Source: an uncultured Verrucomicrobiota bacterium (GTDB lineage Bacteria; Verrucomicrobiota; Verrucomicrobiia; Opitutales; Opitutaceae). Taken from it: DNA of 64,000 bases. Positions 42,400 through 49,896 of the stretch are shown here, piece by piece. The position numbers and the translations under genes are program-made. The stretch spans positions 1 through 64,000 of the forward strand of contig CAJXQX010000003.1 of assembly GCA_913058185.1 (NCBI GenBank). The letters are read 5' to 3'. Positions within the stretch are counted from its first letter, which is position 1. Each line of letters starts with the position of its first letter. The notes beneath the pieces were generated by a model. It made no database searches. It was given only the letters and a program-made list of their open reading frames with translations, and had not been told where the DNA came from.

Positions 42400-43890
42400 C
42401 TAATCAGATGCGGCGTCGGACGGTTTACGGCGGACATGCCCGTCAAAGTCCCGCTCTGCGGGACGACGGCGGAAGCAGAACGATACGCCTAGCGTTACGA
42501 TGAGTGAACCGGTGGCGACCCAGAGGTTGGAGACCGGGGAGAATGCGATCGACCAACCAGCGACGGTGCCGAGGCCCATGCCCAACAAAACGCCCATGGG
42601 GCGAATTTGCCATTTGTTCACCACAATCATCATGCAACCCACCATCGGACCGAAGAACGCTCCCATGATGGCTTGGGTGCTTTGAAACAACGAGCCCATG
42701 AGCGTAGCAAATCCAGCGGCGGCCATAGCGAGCACGCCGACTCCCACGGTGGCGTAGCGGCCGAAGCGCATGAGTTCGGCGGGGGTGCGGGGTCGTCCGA
42801 ACCGTTGTAGCCAGTCATTGGTCAACGTGCCGGCCAATGCGATGATTCCGCTGGTCATGCTACTCATGGTCGCGGCAAGGATGGTGGCGATCAATAGGCC
42901 GGCGATACCGGGCGGCAGTTCGGTGGTGATAAAGTAGGCGAGGGCCTGATCGGCGTTCTCTGGCAAGTTGGGGTCGGGGTGATTTTGAAACCAGACCCAC
43001 AACAATAGACCCGCCGAGACGAGCAGAACGCAGACGATGATTACGCCCCATGTATTGACCGCAAACGCCTTGGCTGCGGCCTGCGGTGACTCGGCGGCGT
43101 GGTAGCGTTGGAGCATCATCAGGTCGGCGGTGTAGCTGCCTAAGTTGCCGATCATAAGACCAATTACCACGGTCCAAAATGTGAGGTCGACGGTGAGGTC
43201 GAACGAGAAGTTAAAGAGGTTCAGCCGTTCGCCGACATCGAGCTGAGCGTAGATTTCGCCGATAGGGAGATCCAGTTTGTGGAGGATGAACCCAATGATG
43301 AATGCCATGCCTAGGGCCATGATGCAGAACTGGATGGCATCGGTAACGATAACACTGCGAATGCCGCCGATTGCGGTATAGGCCGTGCAGGTAACACCGA
43401 TACTGATTACGATGGGCCAGAACCAGGAATCATCCAGACCGGTCGCACCGATGAGGACTAACGTAGGCGCGACCAGAATGGCAGCCATCCAACCAATTCG
43501 TAGGAGAATAAACATGGCCGACAGACAAAGTCGAACCGGTGTCCCGAGACGTTCTTCGATGATGTCGTAAGGATGATTGCCGCCTCCGGCGAGGTAGCGG
43601 GGCAGGAACCAAAATCGCAGCAGCGCCCACGTGAGCGGGAACCCCAGCATCCCCATCACAATGCCTGCGCCCGACGAGAACCCCACGCTCGTATAGATCA
43701 CATAGCTGACCCCGCTAAACAGAGTCGCGGCCATACTGAAGCCGACCATGATCATACCGAGTCGGCCGGTAAAAGCACCCTTTGAAGTAAAGAACTCTTC
43801 GCTGTCTCCCTTCTTACCGCGACTGGCGAGACCCGCCCAGACGACACCGATGAGGTAGAGAATAATTACAGCAATATCGAGTGGTCGCAT
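42400..43890 (-). CDS. Sodium:solute symporter (SSS family)
   Basis: A 496-residue inner-membrane transporter of the SSS family with about 13 hydrophobic helices. The N-terminus (MRPLDIAVIILYLIGVVWAG) and segments FSMAATLFSGVSYVIYTS, YTAIGGIRSVIVTDAIQF and ILAATMSSMTSGIIALAGTLTNDW are characteristic. It imports a small organic solute such as a sugar, sugar acid or amino acid with Na+. The cytoplasmic tail (about residues 473-495, RRRPAERDFDG...) is encoded by an inverted family B repeat at 42439-42473, so the original stop has been replaced. The TIM-barrel gene follows 2 bp downstream. It is the only transporter in the window, which makes it the likely entry point for the catabolic cluster. 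Confidence 0.92.
   Translation of the reverse strand: MRPLDIAVIILYLIGVVWAGLASRGKKGDSEEFFTSKGAFTGRLGMIMVGFSMAATLFSGVSYVIYTSVGFSSGAGIVMGMLGFPLTWALLRFWFLPRYLAGGGNHPYDIIEERLGTPVRLCLSAMFILLRIGWMAAILVAPTLVLIGATGLDDSWFWPIVISIGVTCTAYTAIGGIRSVIVTDAIQFCIMALGMAFIIGFILHKLDLPIGEIYAQLDVGERLNLFNFSFDLTVDLTFWTVVIGLMIGNLGSYTADLMMLQRYHAAESPQAAAKAFAVNTWGVIIVCVLLVSAGLLLWVWFQNHPDPNLPENADQALAYFITTELPPGIAGLLIATILAATMSSMTSGIIALAGTLTNDWLQRFGRPRTPAELMRFGRYATVGVGVLAMAAAGFATLMGSLFQSTQAIMGAFFGPMVGCMMIVVNKWQIRPMGVLLGMGLGTVAGWSIAFSPVSNLWVATGSLIVTLGVSFCFRRRPAERDFDGHVRRKPSDAASD
42439..42473. repeat. Family B palindrome, inverted, forming the 3' end of the symporter gene
   Basis: CCCGTCAAAGTCCCGC, a short loop, and GCGGGACGACGGCGGA is the reverse complement of the intergenic family B consensus. 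It lies wholly inside the coding region and encodes the RRRPAERDFDG section of the tail. Confidence 0.75.
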
Positions 43891-43966
43891 TAAGTAGGGG
43901 TAGGGTGGGGTTTCGAGTAAGTGAGGAGGGGGGGCAGCAACGGTAAAAGCGCGGTGCTAACCGTTA

Positions 43967-44227
43967 TTAACGGTAAATGTCTTTTCGGTGCGCAATGCGG
44001 ACCACCAATACGATCAGAACGTCGTCTTCAATTTCATAGATGACTCGGTAGTCGCCAATCCTGATTCGATAAATTCGGTCTGCTCCAACCAGTTTCCTCA
44101 CTCCGTGAGGGCGGGGATCCTGCTGAAGGCGTTCAATCGCACGGTAAATTGTGCCCGTTTGTGATCGGTCGATTCTCTTCAGATCCTTCTCGGCTGAGCG
44201 GGTGAGTTCAACTCGGTAGAAGTCCAT
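43967..44227 (-). CDS. RelE/ParE-type toxin of a toxin-antitoxin pair
   Basis: An 86-residue RelE-superfamily protein with the typical opening YRVELTRSAEKDLKRIDRS, the Arg-rich central motif VRKLVGADRIYRIRIGDYRVIYEI and the C-terminal VVRIAHRKDIYR. The conserved Arg residues in RIRIGDYR and the His-Arg near the end match RelE-type ribosome-dependent mRNA interferases. Its start overlaps the antitoxin gene by 20 bp, the common type II arrangement. It lies between the symporter and the aldolase/SDR operon without functional relation to them. Confidence 0.9.
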   Translation of the reverse strand: MDFYRVELTRSAEKDLKRIDRSQTGTIYRAIERLQQDPRPHGVRKLVGADRIYRIRIGDYRVIYEIEDDVLIVLVVRIAHRKDIYR

Positions 44228-44396
44228 CGGCGATCAATCGCTTTTTCACATCTGCTAGACTGACGCGTTTCTCTTCTCGTCGCTCTGCCACGGCCGCGAG
44301 ATCGGATACGTCCTGTAACAGTTCCTCGTATTCGGCGACGGGCAAAACGACCGACACACGCTGACCATCTTCGTCAGTGATAAACTGGGTGCTCAT
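44208..44396 (-). CDS. Antitoxin of the RelE-type pair
   Basis: A 62-residue protein, MSTQFITDEDGQRVSVVLP..., with the short N-terminal beta segment and the motif VAEYEELLQDVSDLAAVAERR seen in Phd/YefM- or RelB-like antitoxins, followed by a charged helix. It precedes and overlaps the toxin gene, as expected if the antitoxin must be made first. The DNA-binding mode cannot be assigned with certainty. The region upstream (44397-44437) probably holds the promoter that the pair represses. Confidence 0.82.
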   Translation of the reverse strand: MSTQFITDEDGQRVSVVLPVAEYEELLQDVSDLAAVAERREEKRVSLADVKKRLIADGLLPS

Positions 44397-44437
44397 GGTT
44401 AAGTCACCTCAGGTTCGGTGAGGATACGCAACTCCCT

Positions 44438-45217
44438 TCACCAGCTGGTCCAGCCGCCGTCGATAACGAGACTGTGGCCTGTGACGTAGGATGCACTATC
44501 GGAAAGTAAAAATAATGTGGGTCCCACGATCTCTTCATTTACCCCGAGGCGATTAAGGGCGGTCTTGGCCAGTAGGTCTTCCGTGAATTTGGGGTTAGCC
44601 TCCTGCACCGCGGCGGGTGGAAAGGGTCCTGGAGTGATGGCGTTGAAGCGTAAGTTGGATGGGCCGTAGTGGACGGCTAAATATCGAGTCATCTGCAAGA
44701 GGGCCGCTTTGCTCGCGCCGTAGTCGATGGGATTGGGCGTCATCGGGTCGATATAGATCCGAGGGTCGGGTGCGACTACGCCATACATGCTGGAGAAAAT
44801 CACAATGTTACCGGTGCCGCGTCCTTTCATCTTCTCGGCGAGAGCACGGCAAAACACAAACGTGGGCGTGAGTGTGCGATCAAACGTATTCTGAAATACC
44901 TCGGCCGGAAGATCCTCCAGTCGATGTCCACTGGAAGACGAGAAGGCGAGGTGGGCGACTCCATCGGGCAGGCCGTGTTCGGCCACCAGCTGGTCGATGG
45001 CAGCGGGCAGAGTGGACGGATCATTCACATCGAGCGTGACCGGAATGGTTCGCTTCAAACTGTGTTTTTGCACAAGGGCCTCGGCCCGGCCGGGCAAATC
45101 AATACAAACGACCTGAGCCGCTTCGGCATCGAGCGCCCGGGTGATCGCTGAGCCGAGGTAACCGGCACCGCCGGTGATCCAAATTGATTTACCAGTAAGG
45201 TTGCGGGCGTAACTCAT
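44438..45217 (-). CDS. SDR-family oxidoreductase
   Basis: A 259-residue classical SDR: cofactor motif GGAGYLGS (16-23), acidic CIDLPGR after the second strand (NAD preference likely), Ser142/143, and Tyr166-Lys170 in IDYGASK, so the catalytic triad is intact. The C-terminus GHSLVIDGGWTSW is standard. The ATG overlaps the stop of the preceding SDR gene by four bases. It is the last gene of a five-gene operon with two Gfo/Idh dehydrogenases, an HpaI-type aldolase and another SDR. It probably oxidises or reduces a sugar acid intermediate. Confidence 0.92.
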   Translation of the reverse strand: MSYARNLTGKSIWITGGAGYLGSAITRALDAEAAQVVCIDLPGRAEALVQKHSLKRTIPVTLDVNDPSTLPAAIDQLVAEHGLPDGVAHLAFSSSSGHRLEDLPAEVFQNTFDRTLTPTFVFCRALAEKMKGRGTGNIVIFSSMYGVVAPDPRIYIDPMTPNPIDYGASKAALLQMTRYLAVHYGPSNLRFNAITPGPFPPAAVQEANPKFTEDLLAKTALNRLGVNEEIVGPTLFLLSDSASYVTGHSLVIDGGWTSW

Positions 45218-45999
45218 TTGGCGGTGTAGCCTCCGTCGATGGCGAGGTTGGCGCCGGTGATGTAGGTCGATGCGTCACTGAGCAGGAACACGACACTGCC
45301 GCCGATTTCGGGGGCGTCGGCCATGCGGCCGAGCATGGTCATTTTGCCGTAGCGTTCGAGGAAGGCGTCGGCTTGGGGTTGGTCGGGGTTGTAGATTCCG
45401 CCCGGAGAAACGACGTTCACCCGCACGTTCATTTCGCCGTAGTGCGAGGCCAGGTAACGGGTTAGGTTGATCATGCCGCCCTTGTGGAAAAAGTAGTCGG
45501 GCGAGGCGGACATCGAAGTGCCTTCGTAGAGCCACGGGTTCATCCCGATGGTGCCCATTTGCGAGGCGATGTTGACGATGCTACCAGAGCCCTTATCCGC
45601 CATGGTATCGCCGAAGGTGCGCACGGTGGCGAAGAATCCGGTGGCATTGACGTCCATCGATTCGCGCCACTGATCGAGGTCGGCTGAGTAACCTTTCATG
45701 GGACGACTGACGGCGTTGAAGACGATACCATCGACGCGACCGTGTTCGGCCAGCACGCGATCGCGTAAGGCCTGCAATGATTCCTCGGAACCGATATCCA
45801 CCTCGTCCACGTGCACGGTTCGCCCGCGGGCTTGTTCGGAGGCGGCAAGAGTCTCGAGGGCTTCACGATTACGGGAGGCAACGATCAACGTCGCGCCCGC
45901 CGCGCCCAAAGCGTCGACCAAGGCGCGGCCGAGCAGCCCAGTGCCGCCGAATTGGATGATGACTTTTCCGGCGAGAGAGAATGACAACGGATCAGGCAT
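45214..45999 (-). CDS. SDR-family oxidoreductase
   Basis: A 261-residue SDR with a slightly unusual cofactor loop (QFGGTGLLGRA at 16-26), Ser146, and Tyr169-Lys173 in DYFFHKGG; catalytic residues are present. The segment VVSPGGIYNPDQPQ and the closing GANLAIDGGYTAK resemble gluconate 5-dehydrogenase-like and sialic-acid/hexuronate-type SDRs. It starts 5 bp after the aldolase gene and its stop overlaps the next SDR start, so translation of the two SDRs is coupled. The two SDRs share only the fold-level motifs, which suggests successive steps rather than a recent duplication. Confidence 0.92.
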   Translation of the reverse strand: MPDPLSFSLAGKVIIQFGGTGLLGRALVDALGAAGATLIVASRNREALETLAASEQARGRTVHVDEVDIGSEESLQALRDRVLAEHGRVDGIVFNAVSRPMKGYSADLDQWRESMDVNATGFFATVRTFGDTMADKGSGSIVNIASQMGTIGMNPWLYEGTSMSASPDYFFHKGGMINLTRYLASHYGEMNVRVNVVSPGGIYNPDQPQADAFLERYGKMTMLGRMADAPEIGGSVVFLLSDASTYITGANLAIDGGYTAK

Positions 46000-46004
46000 G
46001 CGGA

Positions 46005-46811
46005 TTACAATGAGGGACGAATGTTTTCGGGTAATTCTGCGAGATCGCCTTGGAGGGTTTTGAGCCCGGCCTGCACGTAGGAACTGATGCCGACCACGTC
46101 GGCGCCGATATTGATAACGCGAACTCCTTCGGAGACCAAGTCGTCGAGCGGTGCGTAGCGGCCGGAAGCGATCAGAAACTTACCATTCGCGCGGGCGGCG
46201 GCGGCAACACGTTGGCGGGCTGCGATCACCTCGGGATCGGCGAGCTGGCCCACCTTGCCAATGCGATGGCTGAAGTCACCCGGACCAAACAGGAAGGCGT
46301 TGAAGCCGGGCACGGCCGCGATGGCTTCGACCTGTTCCAGTGCTTCGGGCGATTCGATCTGGAGAATGATGATACGTTCCTCGTTGGAGTTCCGCAGGTA
46401 GTCCTCGACAGGTTCGATGCAGAAATGACCGTCGATGTTACCACCATCCAAAGCCCGTTTCCCGAGAGGAAGGAATCGAGTCCATTCGACGATCTGGCAG
46501 GCTTCCTCAGCAGATTCGACGTGAGGCACGATGATACCGGCAGCCCCGGCTTCCAGCGGGCGCACATAGTCGCTGTATCCACCCTTGGATATGCGCACCA
46601 AGGCATCGATATTCTGGGTGCGGGCGGCTCGGACTTGATTCTCGATCGTGGCCCAATCGTTGGGCACATGTTCTTGGCAGAGCCAAACCCCATCGACGCC
46701 GCAGAGACCGGCCAATTCGATCGCCCGAGGATCGGCCAGATTGATTTTTAGAGTGGTAGCGATCTGGTTGTCGCGGATTTTTTGGAGGATGCGACTGGTG
46801 CGAAGTTTCAT
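46005..46811 (-). CDS. HpcH/HpaI-family class II aldolase
   Basis: A 268-residue aldolase of the 4-hydroxy-2-oxoheptanedioate/2-keto-3-deoxy-L-rhamnonate type. Catalytic His48 in CQEHVPND, Arg73 in LVRIS, metal ligand Glu153 in LQIESPE and Asp179 in FGPGDFSHRIG are all present. It would cleave a 2-keto-3-deoxy acid to pyruvate and an aldehyde, the last carbon-chain step of a non-phosphorylative sugar-acid route. It is the third gene of the five-gene operon, 27 bp after a Gfo/Idh gene and 5 bp before an SDR. There is no signal peptide. Exact substrate unknown. Confidence 0.92.
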   Translation of the reverse strand: MKLRTSRILQKIRDNQIATTLKINLADPRAIELAGLCGVDGVWLCQEHVPNDWATIENQVRAARTQNIDALVRISKGGYSDYVRPLEAGAAGIIVPHVESAEEACQIVEWTRFLPLGKRALDGGNIDGHFCIEPVEDYLRNSNEERIIILQIESPEALEQVEAIAAVPGFNAFLFGPGDFSHRIGKVGQLADPEVIAARQRVAAAARANGKFLIASGRYAPLDDLVSEGVRVINIGADVVGISSYVQAGLKTLQGDLAELPENIRPSL

Positions 46812-46838
46812 GATAGTTTGAAGTGAGTGATGGTAGGA

Positions 46839-47807
46839 TTAGTTGAAAGTGATTTCAGAAAGGGAAACGCGACGACCGTCTTGTTCGCGGCTGAGTTTAC
46901 CGGCGATGACGAGCTGCATCAGCTCGGCGGTTTCAGAAAAAGGGAAGGGGTGTTTGCCGGTGCGTAGGTATTCGGTGAACGCGACGAGCTGGGCTTTGAA
47001 AGCGAAGAAACTATCGGCCGAGGCGGTCTGGACCCGACCGGCGGTGCCGCAGAGCTGAAGGCAACCGAAGCCGCCGACCATATCCTGATTGGCAATCACC
47101 ACGATATCGACGCCGCGGCGATGGGTGAGGTGCACGACGTTGCGCTCGAGCGTGCCGGTGTTTTGGGCGGTAAGAAATCCGGGACCAAGAATGGGATAAA
47201 TTGCCTCGAGAGCGTGGATGCCGTAGGTCTCCCAGGACTTGGCGGTGGTGATGCTGACAAAACGAAGGTCACCAAGGTTTCGGGTCGAATGGCGGTAAGG
47301 CATGAATTCCTTGGTGTAGCGCATGCTGCTGGAGGACATGATGGCGCGACCGTCGGCGACCCACTGGTTGAAGGTGCGCAGATCGGGCGTGTTGTCGGCG
47401 AGTGGTTTGTCAATGAAGACCGGCACACCTGCTTCGACAAAAGGCCGGGCGCGTTCGACGTGTTCGCCCCCTATATCGGTGGCGATGATGACGGCATCCA
47501 CCTCACCGATCACCGCCTCGGGTGAGTCCACCACGTGAGGAATGAGTGAACACTTCGCGACGTGTTCGGCGGTGAATCCGCCTTCACCAGCACAATGGAT
47601 GTGGGTGACCTGCGCGCCCGGAATGGTGAGGCCCTCGGTGGGCTCTATGTTGAGGTAGGCCGGAATACCAGGGAAGGGGCACTCGGCAGTCATCGCTTCG
47701 CGGTCATAGCCGTTGAACATGGCACTCCACGAATAGGGGTGACCGTTGCCCGGCGTGGAACCGAGTATGGCGAGACGAATATTGGAGGGGTCGGGAACGA
47801 GACTCAT
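46839..47807 (-). CDS. Gfo/Idh/MocA-family oxidoreductase, diverged nucleotide site
   Basis: A 322-residue protein of the Gfo/Idh/MocA fold. The first strand RLAILGSTPGNGHPYSW lacks the usual GxGxxG and carries an inserted segment up to residue 60, seen in a PVC-rich subgroup. The active-site Lys is in VFIDKPLADN (DKP at 133-135 in place of EKP). The C-terminal beta sheet includes GGFGCLQLCGTAGRVQ. It may be an NAD-dependent sugar dehydrogenase or a member that has lost cofactor binding. It lies second in the five-gene operon, 51 bp after another Gfo/Idh gene; such pairs often form heteromers or act on consecutive steps. Confidence 0.87.
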   Translation of the reverse strand: MSLVPDPSNIRLAILGSTPGNGHPYSWSAMFNGYDREAMTAECPFPGIPAYLNIEPTEGLTIPGAQVTHIHCAGEGGFTAEHVAKCSLIPHVVDSPEAVIGEVDAVIIATDIGGEHVERARPFVEAGVPVFIDKPLADNTPDLRTFNQWVADGRAIMSSSSMRYTKEFMPYRHSTRNLGDLRFVSITTAKSWETYGIHALEAIYPILGPGFLTAQNTGTLERNVVHLTHRRGVDIVVIANQDMVGGFGCLQLCGTAGRVQTASADSFFAFKAQLVAFTEYLRTGKHPFPFSETAELMQLVIAGKLSREQDGRRVSLSEITFN

Positions 47808-47858
47808 AAGACGCTTACTCGATGGTGAAAGGGGGATTTTGGCCGGAGCGACGAGAGT

Positions 47859-48881
47859 CTAAGCAGGGGAATTGGAAAACAGATCGTGGCAGGAAATGCG
47901 GCGACCGGAGTCGGCCGAGGTGATGGCGGCGAGATTGAAACGCAGCGTTTGCGCAGCGGCCGAAAGCGAACAGAGCCGCGCGGGCTGGCTCTCAATTTGA
48001 TCGAGGAAGGCGTGAGCTTGCGCTTCGAAATGGGAGTCGCGCTCGGGCACGGCGCCTTCGTGCCAGGTCCATTCGGTTTCCCCGAGTTGAAGGATGCCCC
48101 AGCGTTGTTGGTGGTATTCGATTTTTACCGAACCCAGGGCCGTGTGAAATTGCAGGGTGTTTTCGGACGGAGCCTGAAACTGATTCAGCGCGTAGTTGAC
48201 CAGAATATCGCCGTGTCGGGCTGAGATGTTGACCGTGTCTTCGATGGTGACCTCAGGCAGCACCTGATGGGCACAGTCACAGTAGAGCGTGTCAGTCGGG
48301 CCGATGACGCTCTCGACGAAGTTCGCCGTGTGCGTGATCGCATCTTGGATGACGCCGCCGCCCGTGTGTCGGTGGGCGTAGTAGGTTTTACTGTAGTGGA
48401 CGGTGTGAGCCGGACGCCCGCTGGGGAAATGACCGCCGCCGGTGAAGGTCACGTGTTTGATCGGACCCAATGAGCCCTTCTTTACAAAGGAACGAGCCGC
48501 TTGCAGGAATGGATAGACATGCTGCACGTAGGCGACCGAGACCTCTCGGTCCGATTCCTGATGCGCTCGGAGTAAATCAGCGACGCCGGTGAAATCGGCG
48601 GCGAGCGGTTTTTCAATCAGCACGTGTTTGCCGGCCGCGAGTGCGGCGAGGGCCATGGGCACGTGCAATTGCGGAGGTGTGCAGATCACGACCGCATCGA
48701 TTTCCGGAGTCAGTGCTGTTTCGAAGTCCGCGCTTGTCTCCACATCGTAGGTTTGAGCGATGGTGTCGCGAAGCGTTTCGCTGGGGTCACAGCCACTCAC
48801 CGACGCGCGGCCCGTTTGGAGAAAGCACCGCAAATGGCGTTCGCCGATACTGCCGCAGCCTACAACTAGAACTGAATGCAT
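47859..48881 (-). CDS. Gfo/Idh/MocA-family oxidoreductase
   Basis: A 340-residue NAD(P)-dependent dehydrogenase with the standard nucleotide motif VVGCGSIGERH (6-16) and catalytic EKP at 90-92 (HVLIEKPLAADF). The C-terminal sheet domain follows, with GGGVIQDAITHTANFVESV, the usual acid/base region. It is the first gene of a minus-strand operon of five (two Gfo/Idh, HpaI aldolase, two SDRs) and is divergent from the GntR regulator at 49001, which very likely controls it. It probably oxidises a sugar or sugar acid. Confidence 0.92.
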   Translation of the reverse strand: MHSVLVVGCGSIGERHLRCFLQTGRASVSGCDPSETLRDTIAQTYDVETSADFETALTPEIDAVVICTPPQLHVPMALAALAAGKHVLIEKPLAADFTGVADLLRAHQESDREVSVAYVQHVYPFLQAARSFVKKGSLGPIKHVTFTGGGHFPSGRPAHTVHYSKTYYAHRHTGGGVIQDAITHTANFVESVIGPTDTLYCDCAHQVLPEVTIEDTVNISARHGDILVNYALNQFQAPSENTLQFHTALGSVKIEYHQQRWGILQLGETEWTWHEGAVPERDSHFEAQAHAFLDQIESQPARLCSLSAAAQTLRFNLAAITSADSGRRISCHDLFSNSPA

Positions 48882-48955
48882 AAAAAAGAGGGGAGGAGAA
48901 GAGGCCGATGAGCGGTGAGTAACCCGGCGCGAGATTGAGCGTGTGAAAGCATGGG

Positions 48956-48984
48956 TTGCATCGAAGTCTCTAATTTGTATACAC
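48956..48984 (+). promoter_or_regulatory. Promoter with overlapping GntR/FadR-type operator
   Basis: TTGCAT (48956-48961) and TATACA (48978-48983) with a 16-bp spacer form a good sigma-70 promoter for the GntR gene, whose ATG is at 49001. The -10 box is part of TTTGTATACAC, centred on the perfect palindrome TGTATACA, which matches the GT-N-AC core recognised by FadR-type GntR proteins. The site is about 95 bp upstream of the divergent Gfo/Idh operon, so binding there could control both directions. Confidence 0.5.
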
Positions 48985-49000
48985 GCGTATCCGCAAGCAA

Positions 49001-49750
49001 ATGAAAAGTGTTAACTCAGACGTCGCATACGACCACATCCGCTCGCAGATCCTAGGAGGAAGCTATGCGCCCGGTCATGCGCTCATGACGGAATCCTTGG
49101 CCGAGGAGATTGGCGTCAGTCGCACGCCGGTGCGGGATGCTTTACGGAAACTGGAGGCGGATGGCCTCGTGGTGATTCAACCGCGATTGGGCGCGCGCGT
49201 GAGAAAATTTGAAGCCAACGAGTTTCGGGAGATGTGCGAATTGCGGCTGGCGTTGGAGGCCCAGACGGCGGGCCTTGCGGCCAAGAATCGCACGGCGGTC
49301 GATCTGCATGAGATCGAAGCGCCGCTGATCGCCATGCGGCAACTTACGGCGGAATTGGAGACCGTCCGGTCGCGAGTCCCCAAGATCAATAAATTGATGC
49401 TGGAGGACGTGCGGTTTCATATTGCCATCATTTCCGCCGCCAAGAACGAACTGATGAAGAAGGAAATTCTAAGGCTGCATCTGATCCACCGCGTGACGCA
49501 GACGTCGGTGGGGCAGAATATTCTAGGATCAGATACACGGGAAGCGCAGGTCGCTAATGGTAGCCGTGTGTTGGCCGAGCATGAGGCAATTTATGCGGCG
49601 ATCGCGAAGGGTGACGCCAAGGCCGCCAAATTCGCGATGGAGCAACACATTGAAAACCTCATTGAAATATCGCTTCGCCGGATAGCTCAACAAGAGCGGG
49701 AACGTTTTGCCCGCAGCCTGACCGCAGATGAACTCGTTTATACCGCCTAA
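49001..49750 (+). CDS. GntR-family regulator, FadR/FCD type
   Basis: A 249-residue regulator with an N-terminal winged helix (AYDHIRSQILGGSYAPGHALMTESLAEEIGVSRTPVRDALRKLEADGLV) and a C-terminal all-helical FCD ligand domain (about 80-230). The FCD metal-binding His pattern is suggested by VRFHIAIISAAKNE and VLAEHEAIYAAI. FCD regulators usually respond to small organic acids such as sugar acids. It is divergent from the Gfo/Idh-aldolase-SDR operon, with a plausible operator overlapping its own promoter, so it most likely represses that operon and itself. The next gene downstream (49897) is separated by a family G repeat. Confidence 0.93.
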   Translation: MKSVNSDVAYDHIRSQILGGSYAPGHALMTESLAEEIGVSRTPVRDALRKLEADGLVVIQPRLGARVRKFEANEFREMCELRLALEAQTAGLAAKNRTAVDLHEIEAPLIAMRQLTAELETVRSRVPKINKLMLEDVRFHIAIISAAKNELMKKEILRLHLIHRVTQTSVGQNILGSDTREAQVANGSRVLAEHEAIYAAIAKGDAKAAKFAMEQHIENLIEISLRRIAQQERERFARSLTADELVYTA

Positions 49751-49796
49751 CGTTCAGACCGATATACCCTCTTTGGAAAAATACTTAGCGACCGAA

Positions 49797-49878
49797 TTTT
49801 CACAGAAGGAAACGAAGATAACAAAGCCCTGATATCAAACTAGCTCCTGCTTCGTTCGCTTCGTTGCCTTCTGTAAAA
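49797..49878. repeat. Family G inverted repeat, compact copy
   Basis: TTTTCACAGAAGGAAACGAA (from 49797) and TTCGTTGCCTTCTGTAAAA (ending at 49878) pair over about 20 bases around a short AT-rich centre. It ends 18 bp upstream of the ATG of the secreted operon, so it may shape the leader RNA or insulate the operon from the GntR gene. Confidence 0.72.
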
Positions 49879-49896
49879 TCAAGACACCTATTTAAA

